A stretch of 64,000 nucleotides of DNA. Source: Glebionis coronaria. Taxonomy: Eukaryota; Streptophyta; Magnoliopsida; Asterales; Asteraceae. This document shows positions 33,316 through 45,600 of the stretch, piece after piece (position 1 is the stretch's first letter; every line of letters starts with the position of its first letter). The notes under the pieces are model-generated. The model saw only the letters and a list, made by a program, of their open reading frames with translations. It searched no databases and had not been told where the DNA came from. A program made the translations under genes and the position numbers. The stretch is from NCBI GenBank assembly GCA_025667525.1, contig CM046876.1, positions 28,731,224 to 28,795,223 of the forward strand. The letters are read 5' to 3'.

Positions 33316-35825
33316 ATGACGTCTCAACAAGATATTTATGCTGCGGGTCCTGAGAACCGTCCTCCCATGCTCACCAAGGAAAACTACACTACATGGGCTA
33401 GTCGTCTCCTTCGTTATGCAAAATGTAAACCTTTGGGAAAATTGATTGTCAACTCGATTCAAAAAGGTCCGTATGTTAGAAGAACATTTCTTGTGCCTGG
33501 GGACCCTACGAATGCTAACCCAGTGGTTGACTCTAGTCATGTGCAAACGGATGAAGAACTAACTGAAGCTGAATCCAAACAACTCGACACCGATGATCAA
33601 GCAATTCAAGTCATTCTCATGGGACTTCCTGAAGATGTTTATGCCGCTGTCGATAGTTGTGAAACCGCACACGAGATGTGGCTTAGGATTCAGAAAATGA
33701 CAAAGGGGAGTGAAATCGGTTTACAAGAAAAGGAAACTAAGTTGCTTCGTGAATGGGAGAAATTTACGTCTAGTGAAGAGGAACAAATTGAACCTTACTA
33801 TCATCGATTTTAAACCCTCATGAATCATATTAGAAGAAACAAACATGAACCTGCACAAATTGCTGCAAACATCAAATTTCTTGATAATCTTCCTTCTGAA
33901 TGGTCACGATATGTCACTCTTGTCAATCAAACCAAGGATCTTCATGTCGTGGACTACACTCAAGTATATGATTATTTGAAGATGAATCAAGATGAAGCTA
34001 ACGAAGTTAGGGCTGAAAGACGGGCCAAGATACAAACCCATTGGTTTTTATGGCAAACTCTCCATCATCTATGTCATATCCCATGGTACCTTACCATCAA
34101 CCCTCATCAAGTAACTTCATGCCACAACAACAACAACAACTCACCCCTTATGGATATCAACCTCCTGCTGCTGTGAACTATTTACAACAACCCATTGCCT
34201 GTTTTGATGACATCACCGATCCTACTCATGCGATTAATACTGGTCTTGCACTTCTCGCACAGGCATTCAAATTTACAATTAACCCCACCAACAACAATCA
34301 GAGAATCTCCTCGAACACTAGAAATAGGCAGATTGCTCAACCTTTCATGAATTCGAATCAAGATCGCCAATTGGTAGCTGCTGGGAACACGGGGACACAA
34401 CATGGTCAGAATGTTGGGAATGCAGGAAATCAGTATGGATAAATCCGTGGTTAGAATCCGAATGTTCCAAATGTGGGTAATCAGAATGGGTTAATAGTTG
34501 TGCCAGTGGTTGGTAATCAGATGGGAAACATTGTGGCTGCAAGGGCTGAGAATACTGGTACGGAAAATAGAAACAACAATCGTCAGGTTCAATGCTACAA
34601 CTGCAGGAGATTTGGTCATTATGCTCGAGATTGCACAACCAAAAAGAAGAGGGATGCTGCTTATCTTCAGACTCAGCTTCTCATAGCACAAAAAGAAGAG
34701 GCAAGGATTCCATTTCAAGCTGAGGAATTTGATCTTATGGCTTCTGCTACAGAATATGACGAGGAAGAAGAGGTGAATGCCAACTACATCTTGATGGAAA
34801 ACTTACAGCAAGCATCAACCTCAGGAATGCATGATGACAGAGCTCCCGTCTATGATTCAGACGGTCCCTCTGAGGTACACCCAAGTTTAGATGATAATGA
34901 TATATATAGTATGTCTAATCAGGAGAAAGAGTATACTGAGATGCTTGAGCCCTACATTGAGACACACGGGGACCAAACGAATAATAGTAATATTATTTCG
35001 AATGAGCCTAGTGTGGACCTTAGTGTGGATCAAGTTGCCCAGCCTACAACCATTCCTGATGAGACACATGCATATTATAAATCTCTATTTGATAAGCTTG
35101 CTAAGGATGTGGTTAATAATAAGTTCAGAGAAAATAATGCCAAATTGACCACTGAGCTTGCGGGATATAAGGAACGCGAGAAATGTTTTGCAATTCATCA
35201 GGCTAAAATTAAAGAACTTGAACAAGCTCATGCTACATCGGTTTATCAAGAAAAATGCACAACTAAGAAATTAAATTCTTTACACTTAAGTAGTGCTAAA
35301 AAGATAAGCGAATTGAATGATGAAATCACTTCTCTTAATAAACAGCTTTCAACTGAAAAATCTATTATTTTGGATTTAAAAGAAGAACGAAAAAAGCTGA
35401 AACATGATTTCAAAATTCGAGAAGATGGACTTCTTGAGGATTTTTGCAAAGCTCAGGATAGGATTAGAGAATTAGACAACCTTTTAGTAAAACGTGGCCA
35501 AACTATGCAGACGATAAATATGCTCACACCAAAAGTGAATGAGATAAATTACACTCGATACAAATTGTCTTTAGGTTGTCCTCTTCCTCCTAATCCCGGA
35601 TATCTTAAGCAAGTTCAGGCCACTACTGAAACCTTATATAATGGTAGTGTGCTCTTATCTGATGAGCATGATCCTCCTAGTGTGCATGATTCCGAGGAAA
35701 CTACTGAACTTGCAGTAGAGACTCGTTTAAGAATGAAAAAGCTTGATAAAGAAGTGACAACCGTTTATTATCCGAAATTTAATCCTCCAACTGTTTTTGT
35801 TCGGTCTAAAACTGACATTTTTTAG
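33316..35825 (+). pseudogene. Copia gag relic, truncated before pol
   Basis: The gag starts at 33316 (MTSQQDIYAAGPENRPPMLT) with the Copia N-terminal motif NYTTWASRLLRYAK. It continues through the UBN2-type capsid region (LMGLPEDVYAAVDSCETAHE). A stop occurs at 33811-33813, a frameshift near 34025-34040, and further stops at 34440-34442 and just after. A good CCHC knuckle, CYNCRRFGHYARDC, is at about 34590-34635. It is followed by a long helical coiled-coil-like segment (about 35085-35500). The reading ends at 35825, where the element breaks into unrelated repeat sequence shared with 44287. No protease, integrase or reverse transcriptase follows. Confidence 0.82.
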
Positions 35826-36036
35826 TCCAAAAGTTTTTATAAGTTATATTTTTGGTATAAAACTTTATTTATGTATAAAATCACTAAGTGGGCTTATTAA
35901 ATGTCAAAAAAGCTAATGGGTTTCCTAATGGGTCTAAACATATTTTAAGTCCATTAATATTTCAAGATTTGCTAAGTGGGCTCACGAGGTACTAAACGGG
36001 CCTAATGGGCTCTTGCATGTACACGGCTATATTGTA
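35808..36036. repeat. Left copy of a 228-bp direct repeat (probable LTR fragment)
   Basis: This sequence matches 44287-44514 almost base for base from AAACTGACATTTTTTAGTCC to ACACGGCTATATTGTA. The left edge coincides with the break of the Copia gag. The right edge runs on into sequence not shared with the other copy. Confidence 0.8.
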
Positions 36037-37130
36037 TTGGGCCTATTGGGCCTATTGGTCCTATTCAAGTTTTGGGCTATTGTTGCATAGGCTTAACTAG
36101 TCCATTAATAATACTTAACCATTTATCTAGGTGCAAAATTTATGAAACCTTACAAGCTTATTACTGGTTTATAAAGATTAAGTCTAGATCTCTAAATAGA
36201 GAGTAAAAACCTAAGGTATGTTTTATTTCCGTGTGTTTCAAACAAGATCCGAGTTAGTTACAAGTTTGCATGTTAGTCATAAGCTTTAAGATGAGCTTAT
36301 AACCTACGGCTAATATCATTTATAGTATTTTAAGATAAAGTCCAATATGGTTTTATGTTTACATTTAATTTACAAGGTCACAAAAATTAAGATCTAGGTT
36401 TATTACAACTTCACAAGTTTATTACAAGTTCAAAAACGAATCAGATAGCCAAGCTATATTTGTTTTCCATGTGTTTTTATTATGAAATCTATGTTTATTA
36501 CTTGGTTAAAAAGATAATTACATTCCCTATTGCTCAAAACTGAAGCTTAACTTTCCATGGTCCTCAACAGATGAGAACCTGGTGCCTTACAAAAAGGCTC
36601 CCCCTCTTAGTTCCAACATGGTATACATCTGTTGTCCCGGCCAAGGCACAATGAGCATGACTCACCCAGATGGGAACTGTCAATCCCAATAGATCTATTT
36701 ATAACATTTGCGCAATTACAATAATTTAACATTTTCTACAATAGGCAATCGTAATTAAGAGTACAGTTCAATTTGCGTTCTATAAAATAAATTATAATCA
36801 TATTGTCAAACAAGTTACAGTTATTTAATAGCATGTCTCCCCCTCGCGGGTTTGTAAAAACATAAAAGAAATTAAGATGCGAGGCTATGAACTCACCTGT
36901 ATAATACAGCTCGAGGATGATCAAGTATACAAATCAAAAAGCACACAATACATCGAATACCTAAGTAATTAAGTAGGTCTCAGTATATGCATAAATAATA
37001 AATGCATGCAGTTTAATTGGTCATACGTTTATTCCTGTTATCAATATATCACAGTATATTTAATTATTATATATACTGTTATGATGGTTGTTAGGTGTGC
37101 ATGTTTTCCGTTTACTGTTTCCACGTACCC
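36037..37130 (-). other. Probable LTR/leader sequence of the degenerate element
   Basis: A TATA box reads TATAAATAGATC on the minus strand near 36691-36703. Phrases such as the GATGGGAACTGTCAATCCCAAT stretch near 36668-36692 resemble Asteraceae Gypsy LTRs as I remember them. No ORF is seen. Together with the 228-bp repeat this suggests that the LTR was transcribed leftward. Confidence 0.4.
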
Positions 37131-38480
37131 CCGATGTTTATAAAACATGTATGATATTCTAGTCTTTATAAATAAATTATTAAATGGGTTAAGTCCATAA
37201 AATAGAAACGAACTTTTTAAAATTTACTATACTAGTAAAACAACTTGTTATTACTAATATAATCATTATAACTTAAAAATATATATCATTATAGTAAATA
37301 ATCTTAAATATTATAGGTTACAACCGGTTACTTTTTTAAAATGACTGACACGTCAACATTTAATTAACTTTTTATTTCTTTTTACTGAGTTGACTTGCCA
37401 ACGTGTATATTTTGCTGAGTTGGATAAATTCACTCGACACCTTGGAGTTGGATAATTTAACACATTTTTATCTTTATAAACATTCAACACTTTTTTCATT
37501 TTACTCAATCTAAAAACATGTACACGCTTCATCTTATCTTGAAGTAAAAAGCAAACCCAATGTGGGTCATCCCCATTCGGATCTTCTCAACCCAGATAAT
37601 GCGTTAACAAGGTTTTTTGTTGTGGTTTTTTTTCATCAACAATGTCTTCAACCCATCAAGTTCTTATCTTGCACCAACTTCCTTTTAGAGGACAAGAAAG
37701 AACATAAATACAAACACCAATTCTTACATGTGGCTACCAACAAAACTAACTCATTATCTTCAACCCAAAAACAAAAATTTCACCAAAAAACTATTTTATA
37801 ACCCACAACCACAAACACCAGAATTATATATTTTCAATATATGTGGATCTGAAAATTAATATTGTTGTGGCCGGAGGTCTTTTAGTCATTGTGGTCGGAG
37901 GTCTTTCAGTCGTTGTGGCGGTAGGAGGCGAGGCGTCACGTATGGGTGGCGGTAGGAAGTGCGGCGTCACCTATGGGTGGCAGCGAAAGAAGGTTGCATA
38001 CGTCAAAAAAATAGGGTGCAGTCGACGACGCTGGTTGGTGGTTGTGGTCGCTAAATGAAGAAGGGAGTTAAAGGGTTTTATGTTGGTGTTGATTTTGTGT
38101 GTGAGAATATATTGGTGAATGAATGAGAGATAAGGTTTTACTGATAAGATAATGACACAGATGATTTTGTAGGAGGAAGAAATAGGACATATAATATTTG
38201 CGACGTATAATAACCGGTCATATTTACTAAATGTTCACACGTAAACAAGTTTCATTTACTAGATCGGTAAGAAAATAAATTGGTTTACTAGAATTGTAAA
38301 TTTTGGAAAGTACATTTCTATTTTACAGACTTAACCCTTATTAAATTTATTTAATAGTTTATAAGGTTCCCAAAAATAATTAATAAAAAAAATTATTATT
38401 AATTAATCCTGATTTAAAACATGTTACCCGTTAGTAAAAATATATTATTTTTAATCCGAAACCATTAGAATAATCATTCG
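37131..38480. other. Non-coding interior of the degenerate element
   Basis: No coding domain is recognised. The open frame at 37843-38058 is Val/Gly-rich low-complexity sequence and is not a supported gene. Confidence 0.35.
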
Positions 38481-38486
38481 TGTACC

Positions 38487-38720
38487 ATCAGTGGCTTATT
38501 AAAGCCAACAGTGGGTACTTAAGTAAAAACAGTGGCTATATTTAAGAAAACAGTGGGTACAATACGAAAACAGTGGCTGCAACAACGATCAGTGGAGACA
38601 GTGGTTAATATTAAAGCTAACGGTGGTAACTTATATCTAACAGTGGTAACTTTAAAGTTATCAATGGAAACTTATAACATACGGTGGAAATAATACACTA
38701 ACGGTGGTAATAATAATACA
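38487..38720. repeat. Diffuse repeat of ACAGTGG/ACGGTGG words
   Basis: About a dozen occurrences of (A)CAGTGG or (A)CGGTGG at irregular spacings of roughly 12-25 bases, separated by AT-rich spacers (for example AAAACAGTGGCT, TAACAGTGGTAACTT, TAACGGTGGTAA). The words are conserved while the spacers vary, unlike a simple slipped tandem repeat. Confidence 0.65.
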
Positions 38721-38779
38721 TCCAGATTTATACTCAAGGTCGAGATATACCTCTAAGCTATAACCCGCAAGCTAACGCA

Positions 38780-39080
38780 CCCTCGTCGTCAGCAGCAGTC
38801 CCAAACGCCCCCTTAAGTCTGCTGTTAATCCCAAACAGCCTCTTAAACCTTCCTTTAGTCCCAAACGCCCCCTTTATCAGCAGATCCAAACAACCCCGAT
38901 GTTACTGTTGCAAACAACATATCCAAACACCCTGCATGTCGTCTACGACAGCAGATCCAAGTGCATCCGTATGGATCTTGGCTATCCCAACGCACCCTTA
39001 GGTACTTTACTTCCCAAAACCAAAAACCCCTTATATGGTGGCTGTTAACTGCAGATCCAAACGCCCCTAGTGGGCTTGTA
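38780..39080. repeat. Loose repeats of CCCAAACGCCCC and CAGATCCAAAC
   Basis: Several copies of CCCAAACGCCCC/CCCAAACAGCC and GCAGATCCAA occur within 300 bases. Non-coding. Confidence 0.45.
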
Positions 39081-39109
39081 AACGTAGAAACAAAAACACC
39101 CCAACAGCG

Positions 39110-39650
39110 GTGATGATTACGTGGTGGTGGGTCTGTGGTGGTTGCATGGTGGATCTAGGGTGGTTCGTGGCTGAGACTACGACCATAACAATGATGGTGA
39201 TGATGGCAGCAAGAGGCTACGGTTGTGGTGACTGCAGCGTGGTAACCACCACGGCTGTGGTGATAGCCTCGTCCAGATGGAGGGTGGCGGCGTGGTGGTG
39301 ATGGTGGCTGATGGTTGTGGGCTGGAGTGTATGAAGATGATGACGGGGTTGTGGTGGTGACTGAGCCACAAAAAATGGGTGGCGGCTGGTGGCTAGGAGC
39401 CACGAAATGTGAATAGTGGCGGCTAGATATAGATGGGATGGTGCATGTGGCGGCTGGTGGTTGATGGCTACCAATAGGGTGGCAGCGGTGGAGTAATAAG
39501 GTGGCTCGGATGATGAACATATAGATCTATTCTATCTATAAAATAAAGGTGGCGGTGGAAATATTTTATGGTGGCTGGAAGTTGGCCGGAAAATGTCGTC
39601 GGAGAAGTGGCGGCTGCCACTTTAGATGTGTGTGTGTGTTTGTTGAGGCT
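39110..39650. repeat. GTGG/GGTGGC-rich low-complexity stretch
   Basis: This stretch is rich in GTGGTGG and GGCGG trinucleotide-like words. It generates spurious His/Pro- or Gly-rich frames on both strands. It is followed by a short GTGTGTGTGT run near 39631-39642. Confidence 0.6.
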
Positions 39651-40540
39651 AGGGTTTGTATGAAATGAGGAAGAAACCCTAATTGCTATCTATATACCCG
39701 TCAAAAGTTATAAAAAATCAATTTGCAAGGTTCCTTATAGTTTAGGGTTAAGGTTGCAATTATTTTGTAGGGGCTTAAAGCGTAACTTTTATTAAACGTT
39801 TGTTAATAAATTATTCGGGGCTCGATTATGTTTTATAAAATTTGATTCGTCTTACGAAAACCGCGTCATTAATCTTAAAATGATTTCTCCGATAAAATGA
39901 AGTATTTATATGACTTATAAATATGAAAAATGCGTTCGTTCATTTAAATGACGATTATTTATCGTATATCATTTTAATAAAATAAATATCGTTTTAATAA
40001 AAATACTTCTTGTTAATTTCTGCGTACATTATTAAAATGAAATATTAAATTATTTAATAAATTGTTTTATCAAATATCTCACAACAATAATTTATGAAAA
40101 TAAATTTTAAACTGTCGGTACGCAGATTGTGCAACCTTTGTCTTGTTTTCCAATCCAATAATTTTTTTGTATTGCTCAAAATAGATTTTGAAATATACTT
40201 TATTATTATTTAATGTACGAAAAAAAATCTCGGGTTTTACACCATCCACATGTTATCTTGAGTTTCGTCCTTGAAACTCGATTATTATTACTAGGTTGAG
40301 AGATGTTCTAGTATCATTGGGTAAATTTTTATTACATTTTTCTCATGGTAAAATCATGGATTTTACAGTACCACCCTGTTATTTTAGCTTCGTCCTCGAA
40401 GCTATTAAAAACTTTGTCATCTGTTAAGTGTATAGATGTCATAGATCTAAAAGTTTGTCTTAGACATGCTCATAAACGAATGGTGCAACAATGTAAAGAG
40501 ATCGTTATCCGGATTGCTCTATGCATCTGATTGAGCAGTA
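39651..40540. other. Non-coding interior of the degenerate element
   Basis: Contains the phrase TTTTACACCATCC near 40236 and the words CTTGAGTTTCGTCCTTGAAACTC and TTTAGCTTCGTCCTCGAAGC near 40257-40280 and 40381-40402. A third variant occurs near 41562-41575 (GCTTCGTCCTTGAAGC). These palindromic 'CTTCGTCCTYGAAG' units look retrotransposon-derived. No coding domain is seen. Confidence 0.35.
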
Positions 40541-41400
40541 TTTGGATGCTGCTATCATTACGGATGGACAGAATCATCCGAAGGGTTTGGCCGTCAATCT
40601 GACAAATTGGTAACAGTTAGTAGAACAATTGGATGACAATTAAAAGAGGATAATCTAGGAAGTTGGCAACTCTGAAAAGTCAATGCAGAGTTAACTACAC
40701 TTAGTTGGTTAAGCTCACGACAATCGATGTTCATTTGGAAACATACAAGCCAAGATTTGAGGTCGGAGAGGATTCTGGGACTGGACATGTTGATCCTGTT
40801 TAAGCCCAGATTGCTGCTCTGGCCGCACGTCAGGAGTAGGACATGTCGGATGTCCACAGCCTATTGATAGCAGGCAAGGTGGGGTACACTGTCATGCATG
40901 AGCGCATAGACTCTCTCTCTTGGGCCATATGGGCAGAAGTCCAGACAGCACGAGGTGTATGGGCCACGATCGACGAGGCCTTGCAGTGGTTGTTGGAGGA
41001 AACTACCACCTCTATCAGCATATTCACACCTTGGAGGGCTTTCAGCATCAGACACACACTTCTCTTACTGCACAGGAGTAGTCCTCGCCCACCTTCTTTG
41101 ATCTTGCAGCTATTCGTCATGATGGAGTGACAGCAGAGACCGCCTACCTTCGAGGAGCCGTTGGCAGACTTCGGTCCCAGTTGCTGACTGTACTCAGTTT
41201 GCTTAAGGAGTCCTGATTGGCTATACATGCATTGCAGAGTACTCTGTCAGCACCTGCAGCCTTACCAGCCCCACCAGCACCAGCCACATCCATCAGACCT
41301 GCTAGGCAGGATTTGAGTAGATGTACCCGATCTCTTGTACATCATGATAAGCTTATGGGTTGTATTCCAGCTATCATGCACAATTCATGAGTCATTTGGA
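40541..41400 (+). pseudogene. Heavily decayed possible retrotransposon ORF
   Basis: This stretch is more GC-balanced than its surroundings. The plus strand gives broken helical phrases (for example ATAEVQTARGVWATIDEALQ-like, and LRGAVGRLRSQLLTVLSLLK) and an Ala/Pro run near 41250-41300. This would fit a degraded gag-like region. I cannot assign a family, and it may not have been coding. Confidence 0.25.
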
Positions 41401-42365
41401 GTTTAAGAATTCATTCGCCAAAACACAACAAGTCTTGTGATGATATATTGTAAGGGTGGTCCGTTACAATATTGTATGATGAATGATAATAATGATGAAG
41501 CCGGCTGTGTGTGTAAAACCCAAATTTTAGGGGTTTTACACAACCTACCCGTTATATTAGCTTCGTCCTTGAAGCTAAAAATGAAGTTACTCGTCCAGGG
41601 AATAAGTGAGGGCACTTTTTCCTTGAATTTGTGATCTTGTGAATTCGAGTTTAGAATCATAGGTGACGTTTAGAATGTAGTTATTAATACGCTCTTGTGT
41701 TAACAATTATACGCGAAAGGCTTTCTGATATACCTCTAGCCTATGGAATGAAAACATTAGTTTGACAATAAAGCTTCACTCAGCGGAATGGTTAAGATTA
41801 TTGCTGATGGTGATTGGGTAGGAAGTTGCAAGGAATCTGCTTCATTTGTGGCTGAGCTAGGGCATAAATGGTGTAGAAAAGAAGTACCTCAAAAGGTGGA
41901 AATAAAAGAAGATACCAAGAATAAAGAAGTGCGCATCTCTAGTGAGATGCTGAAAGGGTCATGCATCTACTGTTGGTGGTTCAAAAATCTGCATAAGTTT
42001 CCACTTTGAAAAGAAGGAAGTCATTCATTTCAAGGCTAGTTGGACAATGGTATTGTCGAACTAATTGGATCTGAAGAGGAAGAAGATTGTCCAAAAGTAT
42101 GGGACATCAAATATCTCTTTCTGGAAGGTGACAAACATAACCTTACAAAGTACACCCATTGTGAGTTGGGCATGTCTTTTATGCTTGGGTTTGTCTTCCT
42201 CATTGATCTGAGAAATGTGAACTAAGAAGATAGGGCATCCGCTTACCAAGTATTTATGGGCTTCGGTACAAGGAATGACACTAAGTCTAGTGTCGATAGA
42301 GTCTGTGTTACCATCTCCTCGAATGATCGAACATTCATTTCCCCATGGTAGACAAATCAACTTTA
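41401..42365. other. Non-coding interior of the degenerate element
   Basis: No recognisable domain. Short open frames at 41788-42009 and 42040-42225 have ordinary composition but no motif I can name. Confidence 0.3.
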
Positions 42366-42369
42366 TGTT

Positions 42370-42586
42370 TTGTGACGCCCTTAAGGAGGTCAAACGCAAC
42401 AGAAGTGGACACCCCCAAAGAGTCAAATGCAGCGGAAAAATGGACACCCTCAAAGGGTCAAATGCAGCAGAAAATGGACACTCCCAAAGGATTCGAATGC
42501 AGCGGGAGTAGACACTCCCATAAAGGGGTCAGATGCAGCGGAAAGTAGACACCCCCAAAGGGGTCAAATGCAGTGGAAATGGACTT
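42370..42586. repeat. Minisatellite of about six 34-37-bp units
   Basis: The unit is roughly TGGACACCCCCAAAGGGGTC followed by AAATGCAGCGGAAA. Five clear units and a degenerate leading one occupy this interval. Each unit contains a small palindromic CCCCAAAGGGG that could form a stem. Units vary by one to three bases in length, so any frame would be broken. Confidence 0.85.
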
Positions 42587-42784
42587 GGATTTAAAATAAG
42601 TCGAAAGTCAATAGCACAATGTTATGATCCAAAAGAGATGAACACGAATCTTCCTTAGGTTTCTAGATGAGGATGAAATAATGATAAGATATTACTAGAG
42701 GAAATCGCGAGTCAAAAAGGGATACGTTACATAGTTGGATAAATAAAATAATACCAATAATGAGTCATGCCGAATATATTTAAG

Positions 42785-43215
42785 CCTACGTGATTATAAA
42801 TTTTTATTTACATTGATAAGCGTCCTCATCCATGTAAGGTAAAAATTTATCTTCCCTTCGGTGACCTATGATTTCTTTATTCAAACGAAAAAGCGTCCTA
42901 ATTCGTTTCAATAAGGATTTCATAGCCCACCTTACCTAAATATTCACGGCAAGGCTTATTATTTAGAACAAATATAACATCTAAGAAAATTAATATTATT
43001 AAGATACTTTACAGCACGTTTATTTATAACCTTCGTCTTCAGACGTCCCATAACGTTCTAATACGAAATTATAAATAAGCTTCTGGTCTGGTGGCTCATG
43101 ATTTCTCCTTTAGACGTCCCATAACGTCTTGAGATGAAATGATAATTAACTTATAGTCAAGAGACTCATGTTATATATTTAGACGTCTTCTAAATATAGA
43201 GTTATAAGTACCTTG
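42785..43215. repeat. Diverged repeats around AGACGTCCCATAACGTC
   Basis: AGACGTCCCATAACGT occurs near 43042 and 43111, with weaker relatives near 43180 (TAGACGTCTTC) and at 42820-42900 (AAGCGTCCTCAT, AAGCGTCCTAAT). These are accompanied by GGCTCATGATTTCT/CCTATGATTTCT. The period is about 70-85 bases. Such arrays are common in LTR or leader regions of plant Gypsy elements. Confidence 0.5.
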
Positions 43216-44286
43216 ATTTAGGTCCCACCACATCATTTAAAGATGCAAATTTATCCAAATAATACCACATGAAATCATCAAAAGAAAAAGCGCATGAGTC
43301 GTTAATAAGTCACGTTCCGTAGATATACGTACAAAAACATAAGCGGAAGAAAATAAATGTTGACGCGCGATAACGTGAGTACAAAACAAGGAGCTCATAT
43401 ATAAATAATGATATATTATAATAGTTACTTAAACAGATAGAAGGAACAATTTAACGTATGAGCTTAAACAGATAGAGCAAGTAATCATGAAGGATGCGAA
43501 AATCTTAGTATAAGACGTTTAGGATATATTTGGATTTCATTACAACACCAACTCGTTTTTAGGCAGTTCATTTATGTTACTGTAGTTTAGTTAAATACAT
43601 CGTTGTACAAGTATTAATAACTTCCATTTAAATTTGTTATTAATAATATCGTTTAAGTAAAAGTATTTTACTCACAATTGTTGTATTTTACTTTTATAAT
43701 CTATGTACAATATATATAATTTATATAAGCAGTTTTTAAAAATAATAATACTTTATTAAATTTAATATCCCAAATGTTTCCGCAAGTTAATAAATAACTC
43801 TTTGTTTACAAGTTTCAGAAAATGACGGTTCTAGTCCATTTAGTTTAGGATTCGCTCAAGTTTTAATACATTAAGTGAAATGAGGGTTCGTTTAAGTTTT
43901 GGTTATTTGCAAACAAGTCCATCCATATTTTATTAAATGTATAACTATCGGATTTTAATACTTTTAGCCCTTAGGGCTTGTAATACTTTCAGGATATGGC
44001 AAGAGTAGTCTCTCTAGTTAAAATTAGGTTTTAGAATTTTCATCAAGTGGCGAAATTAGTCCATAGGGCTTCTAAGTGTTTCGGCTAATTACATATATAG
44101 TCCTTAGAGTTTTAAAATGACAATTTAACTTTTAGGAATTTACAAAAATGGTCCTAAAAGGTTTAATAAGTCACGAATGGCATTTATTAATCCCTAGACT
44201 TTCAAATATTTATGATATTAGTCCTTGTAATTACTATTTTATCAAGACAAGTTTCAAATGTCACGGTTTTAATCCATAAGTCTTAT
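43216..44286. other. LTR-like sequence leading into the right copy of the 228-bp repeat
   Basis: AT-rich, with many phrases of the type 'AGTCCATAGGGCTT', 'AGTCCTTAGAGTTTT', 'AGTCCATCC' spaced by about 60-70 bases (43820-44290). This gives a loosely repetitive look that continues into the 228-bp repeat. No coding capacity. Confidence 0.4.
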
Positions 44287-44514
44287 AAACTGACATTTTT
44301 TAGTCCAAAAGTTTTTATAAGTTATATTTTTGGTATAAAACTTTATTTAAGTATAAAATCACTAAGTGGGCTTATTAAATGCCAAAAGAGCTAATGGGTT
44401 TCCTAATGGGTCTAAACATATTTTAAGTCCATTAATATTTCAAGATTTGCTAAGTGGGCTCAAAAGGTAATAAATGGGCCTAATGGGCTCTTGCATATAC
44501 ACGGCTATATTGTA
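44287..44514. repeat. Right copy of the 228-bp direct repeat
   Basis: Matches 35808-36036. Here the left flank is the loosely repetitive 'AGTCC' sequence and the right flank is unrelated. The two copies therefore have opposite outer truncations, as expected if they are remnants of the two LTRs of one element. Confidence 0.8.
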
Positions 44515-45600
44515 ATGGGCTCTTGCTAAGTACACTCGTTTTAAAATTGAGGTCACTATTAGTATTTTGGCATAAATCCCTTATAATAATAATCTTGTAT
44601 AAATGATTTAGGAAGTCAGTCCCAATATGCCATATGTACAGGAAAGATATGTGATGACTATGTGTGTTAACTTACAATATAGAAGAAATGATAGCAGGTG
44701 GAGGCACGGCCATATCCACATACAGGCAGAAATACCACTTGTTCACAAAGATGACTACGCAAAATGATTTATAAAAAGAAATGGCATTCACACAGTTTCG
44801 ACGAAAGAAAGTGATGCGCATCTTTAGAATCTTCGTAACATGAAAATAAAAAATACCGATGATGATAAATCAAACATTTTTAACCACTGCCCCATCATTT
44901 TCAAGTACCTCACTAATTTTCACTAACTCGTTAGTTTTTAGTTTAAAAAACAAAATCATAACAACAATTTCCAACAACAAAGACTTTTTAGTTGCAATTA
45001 TTTAGTTTCCTATTTAAGCTTGTGTTTGACAATTGATAAATCTCAAAACTAAAGGCTATACACCTATGCAATCCTCAAAGCAACCACTAAGCATAAGTTA
45101 CAACTAAGCATAATTCAATAGCAAAGCTCGGTTCAGGAACACTATTTCTACATACACGTATATCTTGAGTTGGTGGTAGTATCGGCAAACACCCCTTATA
45201 AAAAAACACAAATCTCTTGACCCATTTCTCACATTATGGGCTTATTGCTATAGTTGAGATTGGTCAATCATTTAATATTGATTTCTGATACTGATAACGT
45301 AAATGAAATATGCAGCTTAAAGTTAAAATCTACAAGATCCTAAAGGTATACTTAAATTGTGTTTTTATGAGATGCCAATCATCTGGAAGGCATGTCGAGT
45401 TTAGTAGAACAAAAGTACACCTCCACATCAACCAAACCTGAAGTCGAAAACCTCTTCTATCTCCTTTAGACTCTCCCTTCAGAGACGGTGATATAGACAC
45501 ACCACATACCTTTCACCCCTTTATAAAAATAGAGATTTGTTAAGTAAAACAGAAAGAAGGGCATAACCTTTTGTTAAACAGAATAAGTAAAATATAAAGA
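44515..45600. other. Intergenic
   Basis: No supported gene. Mostly AT-rich. Confidence 0.35.

Noticed and set aside
39110..39530. Histidine/proline-rich or glycine-rich protein-coding ORFs
   Set aside because: They arise on both strands from GTGG/GGCGG low-complexity DNA and share no domain.
40830..41228. 132-aa minus-strand ORF as a real gene
   Set aside because: It overlaps a better plus-strand decayed frame and has no recognisable domain.
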